A stretch of 51,978 nt of DNA from Planctomycetales bacterium (GCA_020427155.1 JAGQOW010000019.1:1-51978); one strand, 5' to 3'; counted from the first letter of the stretch, positions 9,490 to 18,320 are shown. Notes: generated by a model not told the origin, from the sequence alone. Numbers and translations are program-made.

Positions 9490-10392
9490 TTAGAAGCTAA
9501 GCATTTTGCGATAAGCTTCCATGCGGTCGTCAATATCTTCGCGGGCGACCTGTTGCATGCGTTCGAGTCCAAAACCTTCGACGTTGAAACTGGCAACCAG
9601 GATGCCGTAGGCCATGGCGGTCTTCAGGGTTTCCGGTTCGAAGTTGTCTTGTTCGGCCAGGTAGCCCATCATGCCGCCGGCAAAGCTGTCGCCTGCGCCG
9701 GTGGGGTCGATCACTTTCTCGGTGGGAAAAGCGGGCAGTACGTATGTTTCGTGTTCGCTGAAGAACATGGCCCCATGTTCGCCTTTCTTGATGATGACGA
9801 ACCTGGGACCCATTTCTCGAACGATATGCCCTGCCAATGCGAGGTTCTCGGTGCCGGTGAGCAGCTTTGCTTCGCTGTCGTTGATGACCAAACCGTCGAG
9901 CTTCAGCATGAGTTCCTCGAGATCATCGCGAGCGGTATTGATCCAGAGGTCCATGGTATCGGCAACTGCGAGTCGTCTGCCGGGCACCTGAGAGAGCACA
10001 TTCATTTGCACCGCCGGAACACCGTTGGCCAGAAAGACGTATTTCGCGCGGCGATAGGCTTCGGGCAATTCGGGATTGAACTCGCCGAAGACATTGAGCT
10101 GGACATCCAGCGTGTCGCGATCGTTCATGTTGTCGTGATACTTGCCGGTCCAAGTAAACGTCTTGCCATTGGCGATAGTTTGGAGGCCCGAGGTGTCGAT
10201 TCCCCGCGAGCCGAGCAGGTTGGTGTGCTCCTGTGGCCAATCGGCTCCGACGACGCCCACGAGCCGAACGCTGGTGAAGAAGCTGGCCGCATAAGCGAAA
10301 TGGGTGGCAGAGCCGCCAAGCAGGTTTTCGCGGGTTTCGCGAGGCGTGGTGACATTGTCGATAGCGACCGATCCGACGACGAGTAAGGGCAT
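9490..10392 (-). CDS. PfkB-family carbohydrate (ribokinase/adenosine kinase-like) kinase
   Basis: A 300-residue sugar or nucleoside kinase of the PfkB fold. It begins MPLLVVGSVAIDNV, has the first PfkB glycine motif as LLGGSATHFAYAASFF, and carries the C-terminal signature DPTGAGDSFAGGMMGYLAE, in which the GAGD Asp is the catalytic base. An upstream GTG at 10449 would add a proline-rich 19-residue extension without homology, so I prefer ATG 10392. Substrate cannot be read from the sequence; the spacing of the motifs fits a compact ribokinase or adenosine kinase relative. It precedes thpR. Confidence 0.88.
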   Translation of the reverse strand: MPLLVVGSVAIDNVTTPRETRENLLGGSATHFAYAASFFTSVRLVGVVGADWPQEHTNLLGSRGIDTSGLQTIANGKTFTWTGKYHDNMNDRDTLDVQLNVFGEFNPELPEAYRRAKYVFLANGVPAVQMNVLSQVPGRRLAVADTMDLWINTARDDLEELMLKLDGLVINDSEAKLLTGTENLALAGHIVREMGPRFVIIKKGEHGAMFFSEHETYVLPAFPTEKVIDPTGAGDSFAGGMMGYLAEQDNFEPETLKTAMAYGILVASFNVEGFGLERMQQVAREDIDDRMEAYRKMLSF

Positions 10393-10549
10393 GATAGGGG
10401 GCTGGGGGCTGGGGATGAGGGGGGCGGTGAACTCGCGCGTGGAGGTCACCAGAAAACGAGCAGAAGTTGGCGATTATGCCTGTAAAGTCGTGCTCAGTAC
10501 AAGGGGCGCTGCAGAAAACGGGGCTTTCTGCAGCAAGCTTGTTGTGATC

Positions 10550-12304
10550 TCATTCGCGCGGCAACGGTTCGCTGCCTGCAATAGTAAGCATGTGCTGGAA
10601 AACTACCGGATCGGTGTCGAGGGGAAAGCTGCGGACGTGTCCGTCGGCGAATCCGGCCAAGAAGGTTCCGGGATGCATCGAGCCGGTTAGTCCTTTCAGA
10701 GGTTTCTGTTTATCGAGTTGCCAATCGTCAGGTTTGGTCCAGGTTGTCGCACGATCGTCTTCAACCTGGAGAATCATGATCGAATTGGATAAGCCGTCGG
10801 TGAACTCTTTCATGCGGAGTTCTCGATCGGTGCCATCAAATGCATAGCCCTTGCCGCTGACTCCAAGATAATGCGTTTTTCCTTCCTCCGGACTCAATCC
10901 GGAACTGGGGTCGACGAACAACTCGGGCATCCGCGCGATTAGTTTCTGGTTGTGTTCGCTATCCCAAGGCTCGTCGAGGTGAAAGGCATCGTAGAGGTTT
11001 TGCTGCTCGAGGAACGGCAAGATGTGGACCCGCCAACTCAATAGCGGCTTGCCGTCGTTGTCGTAGTTGGCATGCGCGGGAAAATGCCCAAATGCACTTT
11101 CGTAGTTAAGCAGCGCCAGCATGATTTGCTTCATATTGTTCATCGAAGTATTGCGCCGGGCGGCTTCGCGGGCAGCTTGCACGGCGGGGAGCAGCAGCGC
11201 TACGAGGACCCCGATGGTAGCGGTCGACAACATGGCATTCATGGGCTCGCCGCTTGGCTCGAAGTGCCAGAGTATGAACCGATCGCCGTCGCGCGTGGGT
11301 TTCATTTGCTCGGCCCAAGCGGGAGTAATTCGTAGGGTGTACCTTCCCATCGCTTGTTGAATCGGATCGTCGCTGGCCAGCATGGCGGCGGCCTGGGCTG
11401 CGGCGGCGTCGGCGTACATTTGCAGGGCCAGATCAATGAGTTCCGAGATCCGATCGGCGTCTGCACTGTTGTTCGCTTCGGCCGACAAGTCGCAGGGCCC
11501 TGCTCCGGAGACGGTGAACTTGGCATCAATCCTTTTCAATCGATTAGGAATCTCCAAGAAGGGTTGGGCCGTGGGAGGCGCTTTTTGCATTGCTTGAAAG
11601 AGCCCCATCTGGATCACCGGGCGTAGTTTGTCGAGATCCAAGCTGATCAGCACATCGCCTGGGCTCGCTGGAGGGAGCAGTGCATCCTCTGACGAGACAT
11701 CACTGTCGCGATTGGCCTTCAAGAGTTGTTGTAGCGTGGCATCAGGAGCGATGAGCAGCGTTTTCTCTGCAGCCCAGTACAGGCTGGGCAGCATGGGGTG
11801 TTTGCTTTTCAGGTAAGGCTTGCCGTCGAGCACGCTGGGTGCGGTGTGACCAATCAATTCTTCGGATAGCGAGGACAGATCGATTGGTTTGGCAAGCTGG
11901 ACCACGGCGGCGTATTCAAAAGGGCCAGCCAACGGCGGCGTGGCGGAGATAACTATTTGAGTCAAGTCAACTGGATCGAAGCCGAGCTGCTGCAGCCCGG
12001 CAGCAGAAACCACCTCGATCGGCAGCATTTGCAAGGCCTGGCTGGTAAGCAATTGGCGAGGTCGCAAGGCGATCACGCCGGCAGCATTGGGAAACACATA
12101 ATCTAGATTGAGCGGTTCGGTCGGAAAGGTCTCACCGGGCTGCTCCAAATCGGGATAAGTGAGCAATGTCTGATCGGGATCGGCCACGACCTGTTTGGGC
12201 GATTCAGCATAACTCGCCGTGGTGGGAGTTGCGAGCATCAGCAGCGCCATCAACCAGCGGAGTGAGCGGTGGCTTTTGCATTGAGAGTTGAGGAGCGAAG
12301 GCAT
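10550..12304 (-). CDS. DUF1559-domain secreted protein with long N-terminal domain
   Basis: A 584-residue planctomycete protein. A signal peptide covers residues about 1-32 (LRWLMALLMLATPTTASYAE). A ~330-residue domain of unknown function follows. Then comes the DUF1559 module: hydrophobic VLVALLLPAVQAAREAARR, MNNMKQIMLALLNYESAFG, SWRVHILPFLEQQNLYDAF and the terminal FADGHVRSFP (the H-x-DG-type end of DUF1559). In most DUF1559 proteins the hydrophobic pilin-like helix is N-terminal; here it is internal. The start has AAAGGA about 9 bases upstream. It lies 87 bases from glnS, on the same strand. The role is unknown; DUF1559 proteins are very numerous in this phylum and resemble type II pseudopilins. 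Confidence 0.88.
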   Translation of the reverse strand: MPSLLNSQCKSHRSLRWLMALLMLATPTTASYAESPKQVVADPDQTLLTYPDLEQPGETFPTEPLNLDYVFPNAAGVIALRPRQLLTSQALQMLPIEVVSAAGLQQLGFDPVDLTQIVISATPPLAGPFEYAAVVQLAKPIDLSSLSEELIGHTAPSVLDGKPYLKSKHPMLPSLYWAAEKTLLIAPDATLQQLLKANRDSDVSSEDALLPPASPGDVLISLDLDKLRPVIQMGLFQAMQKAPPTAQPFLEIPNRLKRIDAKFTVSGAGPCDLSAEANNSADADRISELIDLALQMYADAAAAQAAAMLASDDPIQQAMGRYTLRITPAWAEQMKPTRDGDRFILWHFEPSGEPMNAMLSTATIGVLVALLLPAVQAAREAARRNTSMNNMKQIMLALLNYESAFGHFPAHANYDNDGKPLLSWRVHILPFLEQQNLYDAFHLDEPWDSEHNQKLIARMPELFVDPSSGLSPEEGKTHYLGVSGKGYAFDGTDRELRMKEFTDGLSNSIMILQVEDDRATTWTKPDDWQLDKQKPLKGLTGSMHPGTFLAGFADGHVRSFPLDTDPVVFQHMLTIAGSEPLPRE

Positions 12305-12391
12305 GGAGGATTCCTTTCGGCGGGTTTTGTCAGAGGAGTTGCGTTGAGGGGCTGATGCGAATTTGCCAGATGGAGGGGACTCGCCTGGTGT

Positions 12392-14092
12392 TCATGAGAG
12401 TTCGTTTTTGGTCCAGCTGTCGCGTAGGGTTGCGGTGCGATTGAAGACTGGTTTTCCCGGTTTGGAATCGACAGGATCGACGAAGAAGTAGCCGTTACGC
12501 TCGAACTGGAACTGGCTGCCGGGCTCGGCGTCGCGTAGCGCAGGTTCGAGTTGAGCGTCGGCGAGCAGTTCGAGCGAATTGGGGTTCAGGTTGTCAAGGA
12601 ATGTTCCGCCAGCAGGGGCTTTGCCGGGTTCCTCCACCGCGAAGAGGTGATCGTAAAGTCGCACACTGGCATTGACGGCGTGCGGGGCAGAGACCCAATG
12701 GATGGTGCCTTTCACTTTGCGGCCGTCCGGGGCGTTGCCTCCTTTGGTTGCGGGATCGTAGGTGCAGCGTAGCTCGACAATGTTGCCGTCGCTATCTTTC
12801 ACCAGGTCGGTGCAAGTGATGAAATAGGCGTAGCGCAAGCGCACTTCGCGGCCGACCGAGAGGCGGAAAAACTTCTTTGGCGCGTCTTCCATAAAATCGT
12901 CTTGCTCGACGTAGATTTCTCGCGAGAAGGGAATCTGCCGCGTCCCCATTTCAGGTTTTTGGGGATGATTGGCGGCTTCGAGCTGTTCGACCTGGCCTGC
13001 GGGATAGTTCTCGATGACGACCTTCAGAGGCCGCAAGACGCCCATCGCCCGCGGCGCGTGTTCGTTGAGGTCTTCACGAATAGCGTCTTCCAGCCAAGCC
13101 ATGTCGATAGTGCTATTGGCCTTGGCCACGCCGATGCGTTCGCAGAAAGCGCGGATAGCGCTAGGGGTATAGCCGCGACGGCGCAGGCCGCGGATAGTGA
13201 GCATTCGCGGATCGTCCCAGCCGGCGACGTGCTTTTCGTTGACCAATTGCAGTAGCAGGCGTTTGCTCATCACGGTGTAAGTGAGATTAAGCCTGGCAAA
13301 CTCGATTTGCTGGGGATGATGAATCCCGAGCGACTGGCAAAACCAATCGTAGAGCGGACGGTGATTCTCGAATTCGAGCGTGCAAATCGAATGAGTAATG
13401 CCCTCGATTGAATCGCTTTGCCCGTGGGTGAAATCGTAAGAAGGATAAATGCACCAGCGATCACCGGTACGATGATGATGGGCCCGTTTGATGCGGTACA
13501 TGACCGGGTCGCGGAGGTTCAAGTTGGGCGAAGCCATGTCGATCTTCGCGCGCAGGGTATGGGACCCGTCGGGGAATTCGCCCGCCTTCATTTGTTCGAG
13601 CAGCGCCAGGTTTTCTGCCGGGGGCCGTTCGCGGTAAGGGCTTGGTTTTCCGGGCTCGGTAAGCGTGCCACGGTACTCCCGCATCTGCTCGGCGTCGAGC
13701 TGGCAGACATAGGCTTTGCCAGCCTCGACGAGTTGGACGGCCCAGGCATAGAGCTGGTCGAAGTAGTCCGAAGCGAAAAAGAGCCGATCTTCCCAGTCGG
13801 CTCCCAACCAACGGATGTCGTCGGTGATCGCGTCGACATACTCTTGCTCTTCCTTGGCAGGGTTGGTGTCGTCGAAGCGTAGATTGAATTTGCCGTCGTA
13901 CTCGCGGGCCAGAGCGGAGTTCAGACAGATGCTCTTGGCGTGGCCAATGTGCAGATAGCCATTGGGTTCGGGCGGAAAGCGGGTATGAACACGGCCGTCG
14001 TTTTTGCCGGCAGCCAAATCGGCATCGATGATTTGCTGAATAAAATTGCGTGAAGCCGCTTTTTCTTCGGGGGGCATAGGGATCGTCTGCAA
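12392..14092 (-). CDS. glnS: Glutaminyl-tRNA synthetase
   Basis: A 566-residue class I aminoacyl-tRNA synthetase charging tRNA-Gln. It has [18 protein letters not shown] with the HIGH motif, [36 protein letters not shown] (a GlnRS-specific active-site block) and VMSKRLL as the KMSKS variant. The C-terminal anticodon-binding beta barrels are complete. The length is close to E. coli GlnRS (554). Its presence suggests Gln-tRNA is charged directly, though GatCAB could also exist elsewhere. The start [20 protein letters not shown] is the usual N-terminus. Confidence 0.97.
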   Translation of the reverse strand: MQTIPMPPEEKAASRNFIQQIIDADLAAGKNDGRVHTRFPPEPNGYLHIGHAKSICLNSALAREYDGKFNLRFDDTNPAKEEQEYVDAITDDIRWLGADWEDRLFFASDYFDQLYAWAVQLVEAGKAYVCQLDAEQMREYRGTLTEPGKPSPYRERPPAENLALLEQMKAGEFPDGSHTLRAKIDMASPNLNLRDPVMYRIKRAHHHRTGDRWCIYPSYDFTHGQSDSIEGITHSICTLEFENHRPLYDWFCQSLGIHHPQQIEFARLNLTYTVMSKRLLLQLVNEKHVAGWDDPRMLTIRGLRRRGYTPSAIRAFCERIGVAKANSTIDMAWLEDAIREDLNEHAPRAMGVLRPLKVVIENYPAGQVEQLEAANHPQKPEMGTRQIPFSREIYVEQDDFMEDAPKKFFRLSVGREVRLRYAYFITCTDLVKDSDGNIVELRCTYDPATKGGNAPDGRKVKGTIHWVSAPHAVNASVRLYDHLFAVEEPGKAPAGGTFLDNLNPNSLELLADAQLEPALRDAEPGSQFQFERNGYFFVDPVDSKPGKPVFNRTATLRDSWTKNELS

Positions 14093-14212
14093 GGAGGTTT
14101 TTCAAGAGTTCGCCACAGGTACAGGCCCAGTGGCCTTCGCAGCGGACAATCTACCAGATACTAGCCTGCAGCAGTACGTCGATTGGCTAGGCCTGAGAAC
14201 CCCGTTTCGTCG

Positions 14213-14332
14213 TCAGCTTGTGCCCTGGCTCACCAAAGCAAAGAGAGCGCCCAGGATGACCAAGGCGTTGGTTTGAGGCTCGGGATTCGAGACGACGGGG
14301 GCTGCCCCGAGAGGCTGGTAGCTGGAATCGAA
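14213..14332 (-). pseudogene. Possible remnant encoding a PEP-CTERM-like tail
   Basis: Forty in-frame codons after a TAA (14335-14333) end with the sequence SNPEPQTNALVILGALFALV followed by SQGTS and a stop. NPEP followed by a hydrophobic helix resembles a PEP-CTERM sorting tail, but the usual Arg-rich end is missing and no start codon lies in the segment. The same frame upstream of the TAA reads VLPSIADVSGLRRKQ. This could be a decayed gene for an exported protein or chance; the evidence is only the tail. Confidence 0.3.
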
Positions 14333-14468
14333 TTAGAGGGTAAGAAGTTTTTCCTGAACGATCTTCGGCAATTGCTTCCTGCGAAGCCCGCTGACATCGG
14401 CAATGGAAGGCAAAACGACACGCTTCTCTCAGTTGTAGGTTCCTATTGATCCCTGCGGTGCTGAAGAG

Positions 14469-14497
14469 CCCCCGCCAGAAACGTTTGCTGGCGGGGG
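14469..14497. repeat. Extragenic palindrome
   Basis: CCCCCGCCAG (14469-14478) and CTGGCGGGGG (14488-14497) are perfect arms; the nine bases between them include AAACGTTT, itself self-complementary, so the stem can extend with one bulged G. There is no T tract on either side. It lies in the 646-base gap between glnS and the YbjQ gene and looks like an extragenic palindromic element rather than a classical terminator. Confidence 0.6.
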
Positions 14498-14572
14498 AGG
14501 TAGGTGTTTCCGGCGGGGCCCTGGGCCCATTCGAAGCGTAGGGATAAATAGGGTGTTCCAAGCGTTCCCAGA

Positions 14573-14656
14573 GCATTCCCAAATCTGGCAGAAAAGACCG
14601 AGACTGCGGCTGGGAATGCGAAGGCATTGCATTTGGGCAGGGCTGGGTCCACAATG
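14573..14656 (+). promoter_or_regulatory. Structured region upstream of the YbjQ operon with competing hairpins
   Basis: GCATTCCCA (14573-14581) pairs with TGGGAATGC (14611-14619). The same AATGC (14615-14619) can instead pair with GCATT (14624-14628) across GAAG, and CATTG (14625-14629) with CAATG (14652-14656). Mutually exclusive stems ahead of a gene are what an attenuator or an RNA switch would look like. No known riboswitch class is recognised and no promoter was identified, so transcription of this part is assumed. Confidence 0.3.
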
Positions 14657-14738
14657 TTGGCGGCCAGTGGAATTGGGCCAGATCTGCTGTGTCAATCGAC
14701 TACGGGCTGATTTCTCGTCTTCTGGCGAAAGGTATCGC

Positions 14739-15062
14739 ATGATTGTCACCAATACGGAAACGATCGCAGGCTATCGCATTGCTGAGATCAAGGGACTTGT
14801 TCAGGGCAACACGGTTCGCGCCAAACATGCGGGCCGTGATATCGCGGCAAGTTTCAAGAACCTTGTGGGGGGAGAATTGCGGGGCTATACGGAATTGCTG
14901 ACCGAGTCGCGGCGACAGGCCCTGGAACGGATGCTTGCCCAGGCCGAACAGCTGGGGGCCAACGCGATAGTGAACGTTCGGTTTACGACCAGCGCCGTAA
15001 CGGCGGGTGCTGCCGAACTCTACGCTTACGGCACCGCGGTCGTCGCGCAACCAGGCGCTTAA
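14739..15062 (+). CDS. YbjQ/UPF0145 family protein
   Basis: A 107-residue member of the YbjQ (DUF74, 'heavy-metal-binding domain') family: MIVTNTETIAGYRIAEIKGL at the start, then GNTVRAKHAGRDI, the central GGELRGYTELLTESRRQAL and GANAIVNVRFTTS, which is the family's conserved pattern almost end to end. YbjQ proteins form pentameric rings; their role is not established. It is the first gene of a three-gene run with a second YbjQ-like gene (44 bases on) and a PrsW-like protease. The ATG was chosen because family homology begins exactly there. Confidence 0.92.
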   Translation: MIVTNTETIAGYRIAEIKGLVQGNTVRAKHAGRDIAASFKNLVGGELRGYTELLTESRRQALERMLAQAEQLGANAIVNVRFTTSAVTAGAAELYAYGTAVVAQPGA

Positions 15063-15106
15063 GCTGTCGCATTCTACTTAGACGTGTGGGTCCGGTGGAG
15101 ACACCT

Positions 15107-15586
15107 ATGGGCGAGTTTGTATTTCAAATTGGTTTTGTGGTGCTGATGATCGGCCTGGGGTTTGTCGCAGGTTCGATCGCCGAGAGCCGCCATCTGGCGC
15201 AGCTTGCGGAGCGTGAGCGCAGGAATGGGCCGTTTCTGGTCACGCAATTGAAGTCTTTTCCGGCGTATAGCAGAACGGATTTGGCGCCGCAGATGATAGT
15301 TGGCGAGGTAGTGATTGCATCGGATTACTTCAAAACTTTTCTGGCCAGTATGCGCCGAATCTTCGGTGGCGAGGTGCGTAGTTTCCATTCGCTGATGAGC
15401 CGCGCGCGGCGCGAGGCGACTCAGCGGATCGTCGAGCAAGCGCGCGAGTTGGGCTACAATGCGATTTGTAATTTGCGCATCGAGACAGCCGATGTGGGAG
15501 GGAGTACGTCGAGCAAGAAGGGGGCGGCCATGGTGGCGGTCATTGCTAGCGCAACGGCGTATACATTCCGATCTCCCTCCGCCTGA
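15107..15586 (+). CDS. Membrane-anchored YbjQ-like protein
   Basis: A 159-residue protein with an N-terminal transmembrane helix (FVFQIGFVVLMIGLGFVAGS) followed by a diverged YbjQ domain: FKTFLASMRRIFGGEVRSF, MSRARREATQRIVEQARELG and YNAICNLRIET match the conserved core of the soluble paralogue just upstream. An ATG at 15107 with GGTGGAG upstream is a better start than GTG 15086. Its stop overlaps an in-frame ATG (15586) of the next gene by one base, pointing to translational coupling. It is probably a membrane partner or paralogue of the soluble YbjQ. The function is unknown. Confidence 0.85.
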   Translation: MGEFVFQIGFVVLMIGLGFVAGSIAESRHLAQLAERERRNGPFLVTQLKSFPAYSRTDLAPQMIVGEVVIASDYFKTFLASMRRIFGGEVRSFHSLMSRARREATQRIVEQARELGYNAICNLRIETADVGGSTSSKKGAAMVAVIASATAYTFRSPSA

Positions 15587-15597
15587 TGGGAGGTTCG

Positions 15598-16365
15598 ATG
15601 AGCGACTCTGGCAGGTACGACGAGCCGCGCCGGCCGCAGTTTGTGGCAGATCCGAGCGAGCAGAAAGCAGCCGAGTTGCTTCGCCGCGAGCGGGAGCGAG
15701 CGACTGACAACGAAGAGGTCGAGCATACGGTATGGAGCGAGCCAGCGCTGTCGCCAGCTTTGGCTGGTTCTCCTGGCGACGACCAGCTTACTTACCAGCG
15801 CTGGCTGGTAAGAAACGTCGAGAGAACCAGTGCGTTGAGGAGCATTTGGGTCACGCTGCTGGTTGCCCTGGCGGCGGGGCCGTGGGGAGTGCTGGGGGCG
15901 TTTGCTGGCTCAGGGAACAGCGTTTTCAGCATGCTGATGTTTACCGTTTTTGGCCCGGTGGCCGAGGAAGTGGCCAAGGTGGCGGCGGCCCTGTGGGTCG
16001 TCGAAAAACGCCCGTTTTATTTTCGCTCGTTTGGGCAGATTCTGTTGTGTGCGATTTGCGGAGGGGCGGCTTTTGCGGCAATCGAGAACTTGCTTTACAT
16101 TTATGCTTATGTGCCTGACCATACTCCAGCATTTGTCGAGTTTCGCTGGACCGTCTGCGTGGCCCTGCACGTGACGTGTTCGTTGATCGCGGGCATCGGG
16201 CTAATGCAGATTTGGCGAGATGCGATGCGGCGGCTTGCTCCGCCTCAATTGTCGCTAGGGGTGCCTTGGTTTATCCCCGCGATGGTGATTCACGGACTGT
16301 ATAACGCAAGTGTGATTTTCGTCTCGGCTGCAGGTTGGTTGGACCTGGGGATGCCGGGCCAATAG
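15598..16365 (+). CDS. PrsW-family intramembrane metalloprotease-like protein
   Basis: A 255-residue protein with about 65 hydrophilic N-terminal residues and then six or so membrane helices. The PrsW/CPBP-type motifs are present in order: PVAEEVAKVAA (EExxK), FAAIENLLY (the second Glu), the His in VALHVTCSLIAG and the His in VIHGLYNAS. In Bacillus, PrsW performs site-1 cleavage of an anti-sigma factor. ATG 15598 is chosen because GGGAGG lies 4 bases upstream; ATG 15586 is the alternative. It ends a tight run with two YbjQ-like genes, so the three products may act together at the membrane. No anti-sigma gene is nearby. Confidence 0.85.
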   Translation: MSDSGRYDEPRRPQFVADPSEQKAAELLRRERERATDNEEVEHTVWSEPALSPALAGSPGDDQLTYQRWLVRNVERTSALRSIWVTLLVALAAGPWGVLGAFAGSGNSVFSMLMFTVFGPVAEEVAKVAAALWVVEKRPFYFRSFGQILLCAICGGAAFAAIENLLYIYAYVPDHTPAFVEFRWTVCVALHVTCSLIAGIGLMQIWRDAMRRLAPPQLSLGVPWFIPAMVIHGLYNASVIFVSAAGWLDLGMPGQ

Positions 16366-16594
16366 CCGCTAAGCGTTGGTACCCAGTCCGTTGGCACCCT
16401 GGTCGAGAACTGGTGAGTGCAGCCCCTGGGATTGAGCTGAGCGACCAGGTGTTGGGGCAGTTCGTATGGGGCGCCTGGGAGATCAGCCCCGCGTGGAAAT
16501 CGAACGCTGTTCCGACGCCGAACATTGCCATGGGCGTTTGCAGCCAGGGCCGACCGTTGGTTGGCGTCTCTAGGTTGGAGCCAGCACTTCGGTT

Positions 16595-16615
16595 GAAAAA
16601 GCAGGATTACCTGCT
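16595..16615 (-). terminator. Rho-independent terminator overlapping the esterase stop codon
   Basis: On the minus strand AGCAGG, loop TAAT and CCTGCT form a compact stem-loop followed directly by TTTTTC. The esterase stop TAA lies in the loop, so translation ends inside the terminator. This is a compact 3' end for the PEP-CTERM/esterase pair. Confidence 0.6.
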
Positions 16616-17311
16616 CTTGGATTGGCTCAGGAGCCAGCGATAGAACTCGGGGTCGGCGTAGGCCGGCTTCCAGGAGGCGTGTCCGATGTCTTCGTAGATG
16701 GTTTCTCGGACATTGCCACCGAGGGCTTTGAGGGCGGCAACCATGTTGGTCGTCTCGCTGACCCGAATGGTCGAGTCCTTTGCACCGTGGAAGGTCCAGA
16801 TCGGAACGTCGCGGAGGGCTGCCGCTTTGCTGGGGGCGCTGACCCCGCAGATAGGGGCAACGGCGGCAAATGTGTCGGGCCGTCGGATGGCCAGATACCA
16901 GGCCCCTTCGCCGCCCATGCTCAATCCGGTCAGATAGACGCGGTCTCGGTCGACGGGGTATTTTTCGAGTACGTCGTCGACAAAGGCGTCGAGCACGTCG
17001 ATATCCCAGCGTTCGTCTTTGGGCGATTGTGGGGCAACGATAATCAAATCAAGCCCGAGTTCTTCGACCATCTTGAACGGCCCGTGAATCTTGAGCAATT
17101 CGGGATCGTCGCCCTGCTCGCCTCGTCCATGCAGGAAGATAAGCAACGGGTACTGCTTGGCGGGGTCGTACTCCTTGGGGGTGACTACGAGGTAATGTGC
17201 AGCCACCTGCTTGGAGACAGTCTTCTCGAACTGGTCAAGTTGTTCAGCTGCACGAGCATTCATGGTGGCAAGAACTGCCAGAACGGCAATCCCGCAGCGG
17301 CAAGGAATCAT
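16607..17311 (-). CDS. Secreted alpha/beta-hydrolase esterase (PHB depolymerase/prolyl-oligopeptidase-like)
   Basis: A 234-residue exported hydrolase with a signal peptide ending near NARA. The fold is shown by LLIFLHGRGEQGDD (oxyanion region), the nucleophile elbow GLSMGGEG, Asp in GAKDSTIRV and His in DIGHASW. It belongs to the group of secreted carboxylesterases related to feruloyl and acetylxylan esterases, so a carbohydrate ester substrate is plausible. Its ATG overlaps the stop of the upstream PEP-CTERM protein (ATGA), so the two are translationally coupled. Another such esterase with its own PEP-CTERM tail sits at 35.6-36.6 kb. Confidence 0.87.
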   Translation of the reverse strand: MIPCRCGIAVLAVLATMNARAAEQLDQFEKTVSKQVAAHYLVVTPKEYDPAKQYPLLIFLHGRGEQGDDPELLKIHGPFKMVEELGLDLIIVAPQSPKDERWDIDVLDAFVDDVLEKYPVDRDRVYLTGLSMGGEGAWYLAIRRPDTFAAVAPICGVSAPSKAAALRDVPIWTFHGAKDSTIRVSETTNMVAALKALGGNVRETIYEDIGHASWKPAYADPEFYRWLLSQSKSR

Positions 17312-18081
17312 ACAGTTCTCCGGAAATCGCTGATTGTTCCCTGTTTTCGCCTGTCGGTAAAGGCGCCCAGTATCAGAAGTGCGCCGAAGGCGAAGCCGGC
17401 AGCTGTGGCGGGTTCGGGCACTGTGACAAACTCGGCAGAGAGTGGCGAGTAGTCGCTACCAAAGAATTGCTGCCATTCGAGAAAGTCAGCAGCGTCGGAA
17501 ACGCCGTCGAAGTTGGTATCGGCGGCGTCAGATACTCCGAAAGCAGTTTCCCACGTGCTGAAATCCAAGGCATTGACTTCGAGATTCGTGTCGAAGTCGC
17601 CAGGAACGATGCCCTGGATTGTTACTGTGGCGTCAACGTCGATTTGAGTGATCTGGATGGGAATAGAAAGAACGACTAGCGTTCCAAGAGTGACATCAGT
17701 GATAGCGAGTTGGCCGTACCCGCTGGCGTCGATTTCTACAAGCACGGTGGCGGCAGTGCCGGTGGTCGGTTCGTTCAACGCCTCGTTTATGAGTGTGACA
17801 GGAATAGACTCGGTGTAGCCAGAGCCACCGGTCGCGCCGATCTGGTCGGTGACATCCGTCCCTCCGAAGATCGTATAGGCCTCGACACGAGTGATTTCGT
17901 AAGTCGAAAAATACCTGGGCAAGCCTACGTCGACGGCTGTTGGGGAAGTCCAGAAGACATCGCCCCCGGTGGTCGATTCGGAAAGGTTCCATGAAGCAGG
18001 GTTGATGGCCAACACTTGGGCAGGAGCTATCAGCAGGGCGAAGCAGAGAGACCATGAGGCCAGGGAAAGGAGTCGATTCAT
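17308..18081 (-). CDS. PEP-CTERM protein with dockerin-like repeat
   Basis: A 257-residue exported protein. A signal peptide covers residues 1-26 (SLCFALLIAPAQVLA), a beta-rich ectodomain follows, then a pair of dockerin-type calcium loops (DFDTNLEVNALDFSTWE and DTNFDGVSDAADFLEWQ), and finally VPEPATAAGFAFGALLILGA plus an Arg/Lys end, which is a full PEP-CTERM sorting signal for an exosortase. Such proteins are processed and anchored or released at the cell surface. The start is ATG 18081; an upstream GTG would only add a leader without signal character. It is the first gene of a coupled pair with the esterase. Confidence 0.9.
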   Translation of the reverse strand: MNRLLSLASWSLCFALLIAPAQVLAINPASWNLSESTTGGDVFWTSPTAVDVGLPRYFSTYEITRVEAYTIFGGTDVTDQIGATGGSGYTESIPVTLINEALNEPTTGTAATVLVEIDASGYGQLAITDVTLGTLVVLSIPIQITQIDVDATVTIQGIVPGDFDTNLEVNALDFSTWETAFGVSDAADTNFDGVSDAADFLEWQQFFGSDYSPLSAEFVTVPEPATAAGFAFGALLILGAFTDRRKQGTISDFRRTV

Positions 18082-18320
18082 GAGACGAGCTTCTCTAGGA
18101 GGAGTGAGGGGCAAGTAATGCAATGGCCCCATGGACGCCGGGCCGAGCAGCGGGTTTTCCTTGCTAGTGCATTCTTCCGTGGCGAGGCATCATTGTAACC
18201 AGCAATGAGCGCCGAGGCGAGCAATTGTTCGCGAGAAGCAGGGCGAATGGAGCTTTATTGTTTGTAGAATTGCCGGACCGGTATGCGGCGCAGCGGAATA
18301 GCGGTTCTGCGCGGTTGCCC

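Noticed and set aside
9133..10386. Plus-strand open frame of 417 codons
   Set aside because: Antisense to the PfkB-type kinase and part of thpR, both of which have clear catalytic motifs. The long opening results from the third-position G/C bias of the real genes.
10398..10430. GGGGGCTGGGGGCTGGGG tract as a G-quadruplex
   Set aside because: It is a short G-rich run at the kinase start with too little to separate it from general base composition.
16271..16531. Minus-strand 86-codon frame downstream of the esterase
   Set aside because: It lies past a good terminator and overlaps the 3' end of the PrsW-like gene in antisense.
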